NCBI GenBank assembly: GCA_033856025.1
Contig: JAWVFQ010000025.1
Coordinates: 1 to 64,000 of the forward strand
Origin: AC-38 sp033856025
GTDB taxonomy: Bacteria; Actinomycetota; Thermoleophilia; Solirubrobacterales; Solirubrobacteraceae
Length of the DNA: 64,000 bases
Direction: 5' to 3'
Below, piece by piece: positions 33,035-42,370 of the stretch. Within the stretch, counting starts at the first letter, position 1. Every line of letters begins with the position of its first letter. Both the position numbers and the translations under genes were made by a program. The notes beneath the pieces were generated by a model that searched no databases, was not told the origin of the DNA, and worked only from the letters and a program-made list of their open reading frames with translations.

Positions 33035-33975
33035 CCCGCCGCGATCGCATCACGATCGGCGTGGTCGTCGCCCTGATCGGGCTGGCCGCGTTCTACATGC
33101 TCGCCCTGAAGCCCAAGCGCCAGGAGGCCGCGCAGCTGCGCGACCAGGTCGCCCAGGCCCAGCAGAAGCTGGACGCGGCGCGCACCGCCCTGGCCGCCGG
33201 CCGCGCGGCGCGCGCCACGTACGCGGCCAACTACGCGACGGTGGCCAAGCTGGGCAAGGCCGTCCCGACCGACGACGACATCCCCGGGCTGGTCTACCAG
33301 CTGGACACCACGGCGCAGGCCACCGGGGTCGACTTCCGCAGCGTCAAGCTCACCTCGGGCTCGAACGCCTCGGCGCCCGCGCCGCCCAACGCGGCGGCCG
33401 CCGCGGCGGCGACGTCCGACCAGGGCGGCTCCAAGAGCGGCGACGGCCAGAGCGCCAGCGGCCAGAGCGGCGCGGCCGCGTCGGGCACGTCGGCCTCCTC
33501 GTCCTCTTCCTCGTCCCCGGGCTCGTCGGGCACGGGCGCGGCCGCGGCGCCCGCCACGGGCACCACGGGCTCGCCCGCGGCGGCCACGCAGACCGCGACG
33601 GCGGCCCTGCCCCCGGGCGCGGTCGTCGGCCCGGCCGGGCTGAACACGATGCCGTTCTCCTTCTCCTTCGAGGGCAGCTTCTTCAAGCTGTCGGACTTCC
33701 TCACCCGCCTCGAGCGCTACATCAAGCCCACGCGGCGCAGCGTGAGGGTCCGCGGGCGGCTGCTGCTGGTGGACGGCATCGCGCTGACCGCGGCGGCCAA
33801 CGGCTTCCCGGCGATGAAGGCGTCGATCGCCGCCACGGCGTACCTGCTTCCCGCCTCCCAGGGCCTGTTCAACGGCGCCTCGCCGCAGGGCCCCACCGCG
33901 ACCGGCGTCACTCCGGTCAGCGCCGGGACGAGCGGCTCGTCCACTCCGGCTCCCGCCGCGGCGGTGACCCCGTGA
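33031..33975 (+). CDS. pilO: Type IV pilus alignment protein PilO with low-complexity insert
   Basis: A 314-residue bitopic protein: one membrane helix (about 8-26), a coiled-coil (about 30-65), then a ferredoxin-like fold interrupted by about 100 residues of Ser/Ala/Gly/Thr (residues about 110-200) before FSFSFEGSFFKLSDFLTRL, the conserved PilO strand-helix. It pairs with PilN. GTG start overlapping pilN by four bases. The insert probably reaches into the cell wall and is typical of extracytoplasmic linkers in GC-rich actinobacteria. Confidence 0.88.
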   Translation: MTRRDRITIGVVVALIGLAAFYMLALKPKRQEAAQLRDQVAQAQQKLDAARTALAAGRAARATYAANYATVAKLGKAVPTDDDIPGLVYQLDTTAQATGVDFRSVKLTSGSNASAPAPPNAAAAAAATSDQGGSKSGDGQSASGQSGAAASGTSASSSSSSSPGSSGTGAAAAPATGTTGSPAAATQTATAALPPGAVVGPAGLNTMPFSFSFEGSFFKLSDFLTRLERYIKPTRRSVRVRGRLLLVDGIALTAAANGFPAMKASIAATAYLLPASQGLFNGASPQGPTATGVTPVSAGTSGSSTPAPAAAVTP

Positions 33976-34706
33976 GCTTCGTGCGCTCCGTGTGGGCCGA
34001 CCTCGTCGAGAAGCGCCTGTGGCCGGTGGCCGTGGCGCTGGTGCTCGCCCTCGTAGCCATCCCCGTCCTGCTGCTCAAGCCGGCCGCGGAGCCCAAGGCG
34101 GCGCCCTCGGTCGTGGCCAACGCCGGCCCCGCGCCGCTGGTCGCCGACCCGGCGTCGATCGCCTCCGCCCGGCCCTCGGGCCCGGTGCTGGGGTCGACCA
34201 AGAACCCCTTCGCCCAGCAGCACGTGCCGGCCAAGGCGTCCACGACCTCGACCGGCGCCTCGACCGCGACCGCCTCGACCGGCGCGACGGCCGTCGGCGG
34301 CGGCACGAGCGGCTCCAGCGGCGGCGCCACCACGGCGCCCAGCACGGGGACGACCTCGCCCCCTTCCAGCACCCCCAAGACGCCCGCGTCGAGCGGCGAG
34401 CCGCGCCTGAAGGTGCGCTTCGGCCCGACCGACGGCACGCGCAAGGTGCGCGTCCTGTCCGCGGGGCAGGCGCTGCCCTCGACCACCAACCCGACGCTGG
34501 TCTTCGTCGAGGTGCACGGCACCAAGAAGGTGGAGTTCATCGTCTCCTCCGACGCCGTGCCGCAGGGCGACGGCAACTGCCAGCCGAGCAAGGACGTCTG
34601 CGCCCAGCTGTTCCTGCACCCGGGCGACACCGAGTTCTTCGACGTGACGAAGTCCAACGGCAAGGTCGTCCAGTACCAGCTCGACGTCGTCGACGTCCTC
34701 GGGTAG
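33972..34706 (+). CDS. PilP-like membrane-anchored protein of the pilMNO operon
   Basis: A 244-residue protein: one N-terminal membrane helix (about 15-36), a Ser/Thr/Gly/Pro linker with KNPF (like the short PilP/GspC-type segment before the folded part), and a C-terminal beta-rich domain (about 145-244) with two cysteines (NCQPSKDVC). Position right after pilO, overlapping by four bases, suggests a PilP-equivalent. There is no secretin gene for it to contact, as expected without an outer membrane. Sequence similarity to PilP itself is not evident to me. Confidence 0.7.
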   Translation: MSFVRSVWADLVEKRLWPVAVALVLALVAIPVLLLKPAAEPKAAPSVVANAGPAPLVADPASIASARPSGPVLGSTKNPFAQQHVPAKASTTSTGASTATASTGATAVGGGTSGSSGGATTAPSTGTTSPPSSTPKTPASSGEPRLKVRFGPTDGTRKVRVLSAGQALPSTTNPTLVFVEVHGTKKVEFIVSSDAVPQGDGNCQPSKDVCAQLFLHPGDTEFFDVTKSNGKVVQYQLDVVDVLG

Positions 34707-34722
34707 CGGCTCCCCGCGCCTT

Positions 34723-34728
34723 TAGGCT
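34723..34728 (+). promoter_or_regulatory. -10 element TAGGCT, leaderless start
   Basis: TAGGCT with nine bases to the aroC ATG at 34738; the GTG at 34729 directly abuts the element and is unlikely to be the start. Confidence 0.55.
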
Positions 34729-34737
34729 GTGGCGCCC

Positions 34738-35901
34738 ATGGCGCTGCGCCTCATCACCGCCGGCGAGTCCCACGGGCCCGGCCTGACGTGCATCGTCGAG
34801 GGCCTGCCCGCGGGCCTCGAGCTGGTTCCCGCCGATCTCGACCGCGACCTCGCGCGTCGCCAGCTCGGCCACGGTCGCGGCGGGCGGATGAAGATCGAGA
34901 AGGATGCCGCCGTGGTGACCGCGGGGCTGCGCCACGGGCGGACGCTGGGCAGCCCGGTGGCGCTGCAGGTGGTCAACCGCGACTACGACAACTGGGAGGA
35001 GCGGATGAACCCCTGGCCCGTGGAGGCGGACGTGCCCGAGGTGCACCTGCCGCGCCCGGGCCACGCCGACCTCGTGGGCACGATGAAGTTCGGGCACTCC
35101 GACGTGCGCAACGTGCTCGAGCGCGCCAGCGCGCGCGAGACGGCCGCGCGCGTGGCCGGCGGCGGGCTGGCCAAGGCGTTCCTGCGCGCGCTGGGCGTGG
35201 AGGTGCGCTCGCACGTCGTGCAGATCGGCTCGGTCCGCGCGCCCGAGCGCGACGACCTGGCGCTGGCGGACTTCGACGGCGTCGACGACTCGCCGGTGCG
35301 CTGCCTGGACCCCGAGGTCAGCGCGGCGATGGTCGAGGAGATCAACCGCCTGCGCAAGGCCAACGAGTCGCTGGGCGGGATCTTCGAGGTGCGCGCGTTC
35401 GGAGCCGTCCCCGGGCTGGGCTCCCACGTCTCCTGGGAGGAGCGCCTGGACGGCCGCCTGGGCCAGGCGATCCTGTCCATCCACGCCATGAAGGGCGTGT
35501 CGGTGGGGCCGGGCTTCGAGATGGCGGGACGCCCGGGGTCCGAGGTGCACGACGAGATCTTCTGGACCTCCGAGCGCGGCTACTTCCGCGAGTCCAACCG
35601 CGCCGGCGGCGTGGAGGGCGGCATGACCACGGGCGAGCCGCTGGTCGTGGTGGGCGCCATGAAGCCGCTGCCGACGCTGACCAAGCCGCTGCGCTCGGTC
35701 GACATCTCCACCAAGGAGCCGGCGCCCGCGCTGCGCGAGCGCACGGACTCCACGACCGTGCCCGCCGCGGGCGTCGTGGGGGAGGCGATGGTCGCGCTCG
35801 TCCTGGCCTCCGCCTACCGCGAGAAGTTCGGCGGCGACCACATCGACGACGTGCTCGGCGCGCTCACCGCCTACAAGCAGCGCATCGATTGGCGAAGTTG
35901 A
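34738..35901 (+). CDS. aroC: Chorismate synthase
   Basis: A 387-residue FMN-dependent enzyme making chorismate from EPSP, the last step of the shikimate pathway. N-terminal RLITAGESHGPG signature, GRGGRMKIEKD FMN-binding region, internal GHSDVRNVLERASARET and C-terminal RTDSTTVPAAGVVGEA are all typical. First gene of an overlapping operon aroC-aroKB-aroQ-pepQ-glycosyltransferase. Confidence 0.97.
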   Translation: MALRLITAGESHGPGLTCIVEGLPAGLELVPADLDRDLARRQLGHGRGGRMKIEKDAAVVTAGLRHGRTLGSPVALQVVNRDYDNWEERMNPWPVEADVPEVHLPRPGHADLVGTMKFGHSDVRNVLERASARETAARVAGGGLAKAFLRALGVEVRSHVVQIGSVRAPERDDLALADFDGVDDSPVRCLDPEVSAAMVEEINRLRKANESLGGIFEVRAFGAVPGLGSHVSWEERLDGRLGQAILSIHAMKGVSVGPGFEMAGRPGSEVHDEIFWTSERGYFRESNRAGGVEGGMTTGEPLVVVGAMKPLPTLTKPLRSVDISTKEPAPALRERTDSTTVPAAGVVGEAMVALVLASAYREKFGGDHIDDVLGALTAYKQRIDWRS

Positions 35902-37430
35902 AGCCCTCACTCGTCTTCACCGGCTTCATGGGCGCCGGGAAGTCGACCGCGGCGCGCGCGGCGGCCGAGGCGCTGGGCGTCCAGGCGATCGACACCGACG
36001 AGCGCCTGGCCTGGGAGCTCGACGACTCGCTGGAGGAGTTCTTCGACCGGGCCGGCGAGCCCGAGTTCCGGGCGCGCGAGGAGCAGGTCGTGGTCGACTC
36101 GCTGGCCGGCGCTCAGGGCGCCCCGGTGGCGCTCGGCGGGGGCGCGCTGGGCTCGGCGCGCGTGCGCGCGGCGCTGGAGGACCACACCGTCGTGTGGCTG
36201 GAGGTCGACCCCGAGACGGCGTGGTCGCGCGCCACGAGGTCCGGCGGCCGGCCCCTGGCTCGCGACCGCGCGGCCTTCGAAGCCCTGCACGCCGAGCGTC
36301 TGCCGGCCTACGAGCGCGCGGCGAACGCCATCCTCCCCGCGTCGGACCCCGAGATCGTGCGCGCCGCCCTGCCCTTCCTGGCCGCGCTGGCCGACGCCCC
36401 GGCGGGGACCCGGATGGTGTGGGCGCACAGCGCCTCGGGCGACTACCCGGTCCTGGCCGGGCCGGCGCTCCTGGAGACCGGATGGTTCCCGGTCGCCGGA
36501 CGGCGGTTCGCGGTGAGCGACCGCAACGTCTGGCCGCTGCACGGCCGCCATCTCGAGCCGGTGGTGGGCTTCACGCTGCTCGACCCCGGCGAGGGGGCCA
36601 AGGAGATCGCCTCGGCCGAGCTGGTCTGGCGCTCGCTGGCGCAGCAGGGCGCCACGCGCGACGACCTCGTCGTCGCGCTCGGCGGCGGCGTGGTGGGCGA
36701 TCTGGCGGGATTCTGCGCCGCCACCTACCAGCGCGGCGTCCGGGTGGTGCAGGTCCCCACGACGCTGGTCGCCCAGGTCGACGCGGCCTACGGGGGCAAG
36801 ACCGGGGTCGACCTCCCCGAGGCCAAGAACTACGTGGGCGCGTTCCACCAGCCCGCGGCGGTCCTGGTCGATCCGGCCGCCCTGCTCACCCTGCCCGAGG
36901 CCGAGCTCTCCGCCGGCTACGCCGAGGTGCTCAAGACGGCGCTCATCGCCGGCGGTCCGCTGTGGGAGCGGGTCCGCGACGGCGCGGGCGGTGCCGCGCA
37001 GCCCGACGTGATCCTCGCCTGCGCGCGGGTGAAGCTGGGCATCGTGGCGCAGGACGAGCGCGACGCGGGACGCCGCCAGGTCCTCAACCTCGGCCACACC
37101 GTCGGCCATGCGATCGAGACGGCCGCCGGCTACGGCGGTCCCTACGCGCACGGGCCCGCCGTCGGCCTGGGCCTCCTGGCCGCGCTGCGCCTGTCCGAAC
37201 GCGACGAGCTGCGCGCCCAGGTGGCCGAGCTGCTCGCCGCCCACGGCCTGCCGACGCGTCTGGAGGGCGTCGACCCGGCCGCAGTGGTCGAGGCGGTGCG
37301 CCGCGACAAGAAGCGCCGGGCTGACGGCCCCGTCCCCTTCGTGATCGTCGAGGCGCCCGGCGACGTGCGGGAGGGCGTCCCCATCCCCGAGGGCGAGGTC
37401 GCCGCCGCCGTGAGGGATTTAATCGACTGA
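35898..37430 (+). CDS. aroKB: Fused shikimate kinase and 3-dehydroquinate synthase
   Basis: A 510-residue bifunctional enzyme. Residues 1-165 are shikimate kinase: Walker A GFMGAGKSTAAR, DTDERL, and the GGGAL substrate loop. Residues about 170-510 are dehydroquinate synthase: GGGVVGDLAGF NAD loop, VPTTLVAQVDAAYGGKTGV, and metal ligands in AEVLKTALI, LGHTVGHAIE and YAHGPAVG. The two steps (5 and 2 of the pathway) are not consecutive, so fusion serves co-expression rather than channelling. Start is TTG, overlapping the aroC stop by four bases (TTGA). Fused AroKB is known from a few lineages such as Thermotoga. Confidence 0.95.
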   Translation: MKPSLVFTGFMGAGKSTAARAAAEALGVQAIDTDERLAWELDDSLEEFFDRAGEPEFRAREEQVVVDSLAGAQGAPVALGGGALGSARVRAALEDHTVVWLEVDPETAWSRATRSGGRPLARDRAAFEALHAERLPAYERAANAILPASDPEIVRAALPFLAALADAPAGTRMVWAHSASGDYPVLAGPALLETGWFPVAGRRFAVSDRNVWPLHGRHLEPVVGFTLLDPGEGAKEIASAELVWRSLAQQGATRDDLVVALGGGVVGDLAGFCAATYQRGVRVVQVPTTLVAQVDAAYGGKTGVDLPEAKNYVGAFHQPAAVLVDPAALLTLPEAELSAGYAEVLKTALIAGGPLWERVRDGAGGAAQPDVILACARVKLGIVAQDERDAGRRQVLNLGHTVGHAIETAAGYGGPYAHGPAVGLGLLAALRLSERDELRAQVAELLAAHGLPTRLEGVDPAAVVEAVRRDKKRRADGPVPFVIVEAPGDVREGVPIPEGEVAAAVRDLID

Positions 37431-37873
37431 TGCGCAATCGAGTCGAGGTCATGCACGGCGTCAACCTGGGCGAGCTGGCCCGGCGCGACCCGCAGCAGTA
37501 CGGCGGGATGAGCTTCACGCAGCTCGAGCAGCACATCTCGCAGTACGCGCGCGACCTGGGGCTCGTCGTCCAGCTCTTCCAGACCAACCACGAGGGCGAG
37601 TTCGTCGAGCGCCTGCACAAGCTCGAGGGCCTGGCGGACGGGATCGTCCTCAACCCCGGCGCCTGGACGCACTACTCGTGGGCGATCCACGACGCGCTGG
37701 AGCTCTCCGGGCTCCCGGCGGTCGAGGTCCACCTGTCCGATGTCAACGTCCGCGAGGCGTGGCGGCGCACGTCGGTGATCGGCGACCTGTGCATCGCCAG
37801 CGTGTCGGGGCGGGGGGTGGAGGGCTACCGGGAGGCGCTGGAGCGCCTGCGCACGGAGCTCGCGGGGTCGTGA
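37430..37873 (+). CDS. aroQ: Type II 3-dehydroquinate dehydratase
   Basis: A 147-residue dodecamer-forming dehydratase (step 3 of the shikimate pathway). The active-site loop RRDPQQYGG supplies Arg and Tyr, NHEGE is the Glu/Asn region, and EVHLSDVNVREAWRRTS contains the catalytic His. The N-terminal strand reads MHGVNLGEL instead of the usual NGPNL, a mild deviation. Overlaps aroKB by one base and pepQ by four. Confidence 0.93.
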   Translation: MRNRVEVMHGVNLGELARRDPQQYGGMSFTQLEQHISQYARDLGLVVQLFQTNHEGEFVERLHKLEGLADGIVLNPGAWTHYSWAIHDALELSGLPAVEVHLSDVNVREAWRRTSVIGDLCIASVSGRGVEGYREALERLRTELAGS

Positions 37874-38946
37874 CCGGCCGCGCCGACCGGCTCGGCGCGC
37901 TCGCGGCGGAGCGCGAGCTCGACGCCCTGCTGGTCCGCGAGCCCGCCAACCTGCGCTGGCTCACCGGCTTCACCGGGACCAACGGCCTCGCGGTGGTGGG
38001 CGACGGGCGCCACGTTTTCGTCACCGACTTTCGCTACGTCGAGCGTGCCGCGGACGAGGTGGGGGAGGGCTGGGAACGAGTCGAGGGCCGCCGCGACCTG
38101 CTGGGCGACGTGGCGGGCGCGCTGCCGGACCGTCGTCCGCTGCGCCTGGGCTTCGACGACGCCCACGTGTCCGTGCGCGACCACGGCCGCCTCGCCGAGG
38201 CGCTGGGCGAGGAGGTGTCCCTCGTTGCCGCCGGGGGGCTGGTGGAGTCGCTGCGCGCGGTCAAGGACGCGCGGGAGCTGGCGGCGGTCCGCGCCGCCGC
38301 GGCGCTGGCCGACGAGGCGCTGTCCGCGGCGCTGGAGGGCGGCCTGACGGGACGCACCGAGCGCGAGTTCGCGCTGGCGCTGGAGGACGAGATGCGCCGG
38401 CGCGGCGCGCAGGGGCCGAGCTTCCCCTCGATCGTCGCGGCCGGCCCGCACGGCGCGCTGCCCCACGCCGAGCCGCGTGACGCCGGGATCCCGCGCGACA
38501 CGCTGGTGGTCGTGGACTGGGGCGCGCGCGTGGACGGCTACTGCTCGGACGGCACTCGCACCTTCGCCACGGGCGAGATCGGCGACGAGGCGCGCGAGGT
38601 CTACGAGGTCGTGCGCCGAGCTCAGCTGGCGGGCCTGGACGCGGTCCGCGCCGGAGTGCCCGGCCGCGACGCCGACGCCGCCGCGCGCGCGGTCGTGGAG
38701 GAGGCCGGCCACGGCGAGCGCTTCGGCCACGGCCTGGGTCATGGGGTGGGCCTGGAGGTCCACGAGGAGCCCCGCCTGGCCAAGACCGCCGAGGACGAGC
38801 TGCGGGCCGGCAGCATCGTGACCGTCGAGCCAGGGATCTACCTGCCCGGCCGCTTCGGGGTGCGCATCGAGGACCTGGTGGTCGTGACCGAGAACGCGCC
38901 GGAGATCCTCAGCTCGCATCCCAAGGAGCTCACGACGGTCGGATGA
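37870..38946 (+). CDS. pepQ: Xaa-Pro aminopeptidase / prolidase (M24 family)
   Basis: A 358-residue cytosolic metallopeptidase that releases residues before proline. The N-terminal creatinase domain (about 1-125) is followed by the pita-bread domain with ligands in DWGARVDGYCSDGTRTF, GHGLGHGVGLEVHEEP, VEPGIY and IEDLVVV. GTG start overlaps aroQ by four bases. In relatives this gene normally precedes efp; here efp is 6.6 kb away. Confidence 0.92.
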   Translation: MTGRADRLGALAAERELDALLVREPANLRWLTGFTGTNGLAVVGDGRHVFVTDFRYVERAADEVGEGWERVEGRRDLLGDVAGALPDRRPLRLGFDDAHVSVRDHGRLAEALGEEVSLVAAGGLVESLRAVKDARELAAVRAAAALADEALSAALEGGLTGRTEREFALALEDEMRRRGAQGPSFPSIVAAGPHGALPHAEPRDAGIPRDTLVVVDWGARVDGYCSDGTRTFATGEIGDEAREVYEVVRRAQLAGLDAVRAGVPGRDADAAARAVVEEAGHGERFGHGLGHGVGLEVHEEPRLAKTAEDELRAGSIVTVEPGIYLPGRFGVRIEDLVVVTENAPEILSSHPKELTTVG

Positions 38947-40436
38947 GGGCCGCGGGGCGGGCTGTGGCGCGGCGGCCGGACCTGGCCGTCCTGGCCGTGT
39001 TGGCGCTGGCGGGGGTCGCGCTGCGGTTGTGGCTCATGCTGCGCTGGCGCCCGGCCTTCCTCGGGTTCTCCGACAGCTACGTCTACCTGACGAACTCGTC
39101 CGAGGGCTTCTTCAACGACTCGCTGCGCCCGGTCGGGTACCCGCTGTTCCTCGCCGGAGCCCGCTCGCTGTCCTCCAGCCTCTCGGCGACGACCCTGCTC
39201 CAGCACGCGATGGGGGTCGCCTCGGCCGGCTTCGCCTACCTCGCGGGACGCCGGCTCGGGCTCGGGCGCTGGGCGGCCCTGCTGCCCGCCGCGGTGCTCC
39301 TGCTGCACGGCGCGACGATGTGGTTCGAGCACGCGATCCTCACCGAGAGCCTGTTCGGCTTCCTCGTCTGTGCCGGCCTGCTGGCCGCGGCGCTCGCGGC
39401 CGGTGGCGCGGGAGGCCCACGGGCACAGATCGCGCTGGCCGGCGCCGCGGGGCTGCTCGTGGCGGGGGCCGGCGCCGTGCGGACGGTCGGCATCGCCCTG
39501 CTTCCGGTCCTGGCGGCGTGGCTGGCCTGGGCGCTGCCGGCGCCGGCGCGGCGCCGGGTGGCCGCCGCCGGGGCGACCGCGCTCGCGGGCGTGGCGCTGC
39601 TCGCCGGGAACCTCGTGTGGGCCCACAGCGAGACCGGCGCCTACGCGTTCTCGCGCCACGACTACTACCTGGCCTACGGCCGGGTGGCCCCGTTCGCCGA
39701 CTGCGGGCGCTTCACCCCGCCCAGGGGTACGCGCGCACTGTGCCCCACGGTGCCCCGGCGCGACCGCTTCGGCCCGGGCTGGTGGGTGTTCAGCCCCGAG
39801 TCGGCCATCGTGCGCGCCTTCGGCCGCGTCGACCGCGACGTCCAGCCGCCGGGCGCGGCGCGCCGGACGTCGGCGTTCTACCGCCGGGCGATCCTGTCCC
39901 AGCCGCTCGACTACCTGAGCGCCGTGGGGCGCGACCTGGTGCGGTTCGTCGACCCCAACTTCCCGCTGAACCCGAACCCGGCGATCGGGAACGGCGGCGC
40001 CGGCGTCTCCGCCGACGACTACCAGGAGCACCTGCTCACGCGCTCGGAGTGGTCGCGGGGGAACGAGCCCGGGACGGCGGCCGTCGTCGCGCGCCTGTAC
40101 TCGACCCCGGGGCTCTACAAGGGTCCGATGGAGGGCCTGCGGCGCTACGAGGGCGCGACGCGCCTGACCGGCGTCCCGATGGTGCTGCTGATCGCGCTGG
40201 CCCTCGCCGGCCCGCTGGCGGCGAGCGGACGCCGGCGGCGCGGCGCGGTGCTGGCCACCGCGGTCGGCGCCACGCTCGCGGTCGCTCCCGTCCTGGCTCA
40301 CGAGTACGACTGGCGCTACGCCGTCGCCGCGCTGGGCCCGCTCGCGCTGGCGGCGGCGTTCGGCGCGGAGGGCATCGCGGATCGCGTGCGGGCGATCCGG
40401 CTCGCTCGGCTGGGAGAACCGTCCCGCGCCTCGTAA
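38943..40436 (+). CDS. GT-C type polytopic glycosyltransferase
   Basis: A 497-residue membrane protein with about ten hydrophobic helices. The first extracytoplasmic loop holds FSDSYVYL, the acidic catalytic position of GT-C enzymes, and the loop after helix 8 (DYYLAYGRVAPFADC...) is a long hydrophilic domain. Such enzymes transfer sugars from polyprenyl phosphate to proteins or wall polymers outside the membrane; the substrate cannot be told. It overlaps pepQ by four bases. Pilin glycosylation is conceivable only because of the nearby pilus genes, not from any motif. Confidence 0.75.
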   Translation: MRAAGRAVARRPDLAVLAVLALAGVALRLWLMLRWRPAFLGFSDSYVYLTNSSEGFFNDSLRPVGYPLFLAGARSLSSSLSATTLLQHAMGVASAGFAYLAGRRLGLGRWAALLPAAVLLLHGATMWFEHAILTESLFGFLVCAGLLAAALAAGGAGGPRAQIALAGAAGLLVAGAGAVRTVGIALLPVLAAWLAWALPAPARRRVAAAGATALAGVALLAGNLVWAHSETGAYAFSRHDYYLAYGRVAPFADCGRFTPPRGTRALCPTVPRRDRFGPGWWVFSPESAIVRAFGRVDRDVQPPGAARRTSAFYRRAILSQPLDYLSAVGRDLVRFVDPNFPLNPNPAIGNGGAGVSADDYQEHLLTRSEWSRGNEPGTAAVVARLYSTPGLYKGPMEGLRRYEGATRLTGVPMVLLIALALAGPLAASGRRRRGAVLATAVGATLAVAPVLAHEYDWRYAVAALGPLALAAAFGAEGIADRVRAIRLARLGEPSRAS

Positions 40437-40453
40437 GCGCGGCCCGGCGCCCG

Positions 40454-40459
40454 TATCCT
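40454..40459 (+). promoter_or_regulatory. -10 element TATCCT, leaderless start
   Basis: TATCCT, seven bases, ATG of the nitrilase gene at 40467. Identical in sequence and spacing to the element at 4260. Confidence 0.6.
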
Positions 40460-40466
40460 CGGCCGC

Positions 40467-41381
40467 ATGCCGAGCTTCGAGACGGTGCGCGTCGCGGCGA
40501 TCCAGGCGACGCCCGCGATCCTCGATGCCGACGCGTCGGTGGACCGGGCGATCGAGTGGCTGGGACGCGCCGCGGCCGACGGCGTGCAGCTGGCCGTGCT
40601 CCCCGAGACGTTCGTGTCGCTGTATCCATCCAACGCCTGGGCGAAGCGCGCGGCGGCGTTCGGCGGCTCCGACGAGCTTTGGGAGCGCATGTGGGAGTCC
40701 TCGGTTGACGTCCCCGGCCCGCTCGTCGACCGGCTGACGGCGGCATGCCGCGAGCTGGGCCTGCACTGCGCGATCGGCGTCAACGAGCGCGAGTCCGACC
40801 GTCCCGGGTCGCTCTACAACACGCTGCTGATCCTCGGCCCGAAGGGGCTGCTCCACCGCCATCGCAAGCTGATGCCGACCATGCACGAGCGGCTGTTCCA
40901 CGGCGTGGGGGCGGGGGACGACCTGCTGCCCGTCGAGACTCCGCTGGGCCGGGTCGGTGGGCTGATCTGCTGGGAGAACCGGATGCCGCTGGCCCGCTAC
41001 GCGGTCTACCGCGGCGGGCCGCAGATCTGGGTCGCGCCGACGGCCGACGACTCCGACGGCTGGCTGGCCACGATGCGCCACGTGGCGATCGAGTCGGGTG
41101 CGTTCGTGGTCTCCGCGCCCCAGTACATCCCGCGCTCGGCGTTCCCCGACGACTTCCCGCTGGAGTTGCCCGACCAGGAGGTGTTCGGCCGGGGCGGCGC
41201 GGCGATCGTGGAGCCGACGTGGGGCGAGGTCGTCGCGGGCCCGCTGTACGGCGAGGAGGGGATCGTGGTCGCGGACTGCGACCTGCGGGCGGGCCTGCAC
41301 GCCAAGCGCTGGTTCGACGCTGTCGGCCACTACGGGCGCGAGGACGTTCTGGGCGGCGCGGTACCGGAGGAGATCCCTTGA
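40467..41381 (+). CDS. Nitrilase-family carbon-nitrogen hydrolase
   Basis: A 304-residue enzyme with the Glu-Lys-Cys triad of the nitrilase superfamily: Glu47 in LPETF, Lys134 in HRKLMPT and Cys168 in GLICWENRM. CWEN followed by MPLARYA is the pattern of true nitrilases (nitrile to acid plus ammonia) rather than amidases or carbamoylases. Cytosolic, no signal. Followed with a four-base overlap by an L,D-transpeptidase gene, a pairing without an obvious pathway link. Confidence 0.88.
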   Translation: MPSFETVRVAAIQATPAILDADASVDRAIEWLGRAAADGVQLAVLPETFVSLYPSNAWAKRAAAFGGSDELWERMWESSVDVPGPLVDRLTAACRELGLHCAIGVNERESDRPGSLYNTLLILGPKGLLHRHRKLMPTMHERLFHGVGAGDDLLPVETPLGRVGGLICWENRMPLARYAVYRGGPQIWVAPTADDSDGWLATMRHVAIESGAFVVSAPQYIPRSAFPDDFPLELPDQEVFGRGGAAIVEPTWGEVVAGPLYGEEGIVVADCDLRAGLHAKRWFDAVGHYGREDVLGGAVPEEIP

Positions 41382-42370
41382 GAGGAGTGGTGCTCGTCGT
41401 CGCGGCCGCCGCACTCCTCGCCGCGCCCGCCGGCGCGCAGACCCCGGCGCCGGCGCCCCCGGCGGGGGAGCCGGTGGCCGCGGACGGCGTGACCGTGGGC
41501 GGCGTCGCCGTCGGCGGCCTGACGCGCGAGCAGCTCACGGAGGTTCTGACCGAGCAGATCGCCCGCCCGCTGGGCCGGCGCCTCGTCGTCGCCGTGGGCG
41601 CGCGGCGGTTCTCGATCCTCCCGCGCGACGCCGGGGTGTCGGTGAAGGTCGACCTGCTGGTCGCGCGTGCGCTGCGGGCGGCGCCCGGGCGCAACGTCTC
41701 CGTGGTCCCGACGCTGCGCCGCAGCGCCGCCCCGGGACTGCGCCGGCGCGTGCAGGACGGCGTGTGGGTCTCGCCGGTCAACTCGCACGTGCTGTTCAGC
41801 GTCCGTGCCCTGCGCGCCTCGCGCCCGCGCGACGGGCGCACGCTGGTCCACCCTGCGTTCCTGGAGGACAGGATCGCCGCGACCCTGCGCTCGTGGACCG
41901 CGGCCCGGCTCGTGCGGGCGTACACGCGGCGGGTGCGCCCGCGGGTGAACCAGCGCCGCCTGCGCACGATCACCGGCCCCATCGTGACCGTCTCGCGCTC
42001 CGGTCAGCGCGCGCGGGTGTTCAACCACCTGCGCCAGGTCCGCTCCTACCCCGTCGCCACCGGGCAGCCGGCCTGGCCGACGCCGACGGGGCTGTTCCAC
42101 GTGCGCTCGAAGGTGGTCAACCCGGCGTGGTCGGTCCCGAACTCGTCGTGGGCGGGCAGCCAGGCCGGCCAGACGATCCCCGGCGGCTCGGCCGGCAACC
42201 CGCTGGTCGCGCGCTGGATCGGGGTCACGTCGTCCGTCGGCTTCCACGGGACGAACAACCCGTGGTCGATCGGGACGGCCGCCTCGCACGGGTGCATCCG
42301 GATGTACCCGCGCGACGTGATCAAGCTGTACGTCTGGGTGCGGATCGGGACGCCGGTCTACATCCGCTAG
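41378..42370 (+). CDS. Secreted L,D-transpeptidase with VanW/peptidoglycan-binding-like N-terminal domain
   Basis: A 330-residue exported protein. The TTG start gives MRGVVLVVAAAALLAAPAGA, a signal peptide; GTG codons at 41387 or 41390 are alternatives. Residues about 35-110 are a putative peptidoglycan-binding domain type 4 (VGGVAVGGLTREQLTEVL). The YkuD domain has PTPTGLFHV, FHGTNNPWSIG and the catalytic SHGCIRM. It forms 3-3 cross-links or anchors proteins to peptidoglycan. The stop TAG shares the palindrome CTAG with the stop of the converging gene. Confidence 0.9.
   Translation: MRGVVLVVAAAALLAAPAGAQTPAPAPPAGEPVAADGVTVGGVAVGGLTREQLTEVLTEQIARPLGRRLVVAVGARRFSILPRDAGVSVKVDLLVARALRAAPGRNVSVVPTLRRSAAPGLRRRVQDGVWVSPVNSHVLFSVRALRASRPRDGRTLVHPAFLEDRIAATLRSWTAARLVRAYTRRVRPRVNQRRLRTITGPIVTVSRSGQRARVFNHLRQVRSYPVATGQPAWPTPTGLFHVRSKVVNPAWSVPNSSWAGSQAGQTIPGGSAGNPLVARWIGVTSSVGFHGTNNPWSIGTAASHGCIRMYPRDVIKLYVWVRIGTPVYIR

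Noticed and set aside
33414..33640. Ser/Ala/Gly-rich stretch in pilO as a DNA repeat
   Set aside because: It is a coding low-complexity linker with varied codons, not a tandem DNA repeat.
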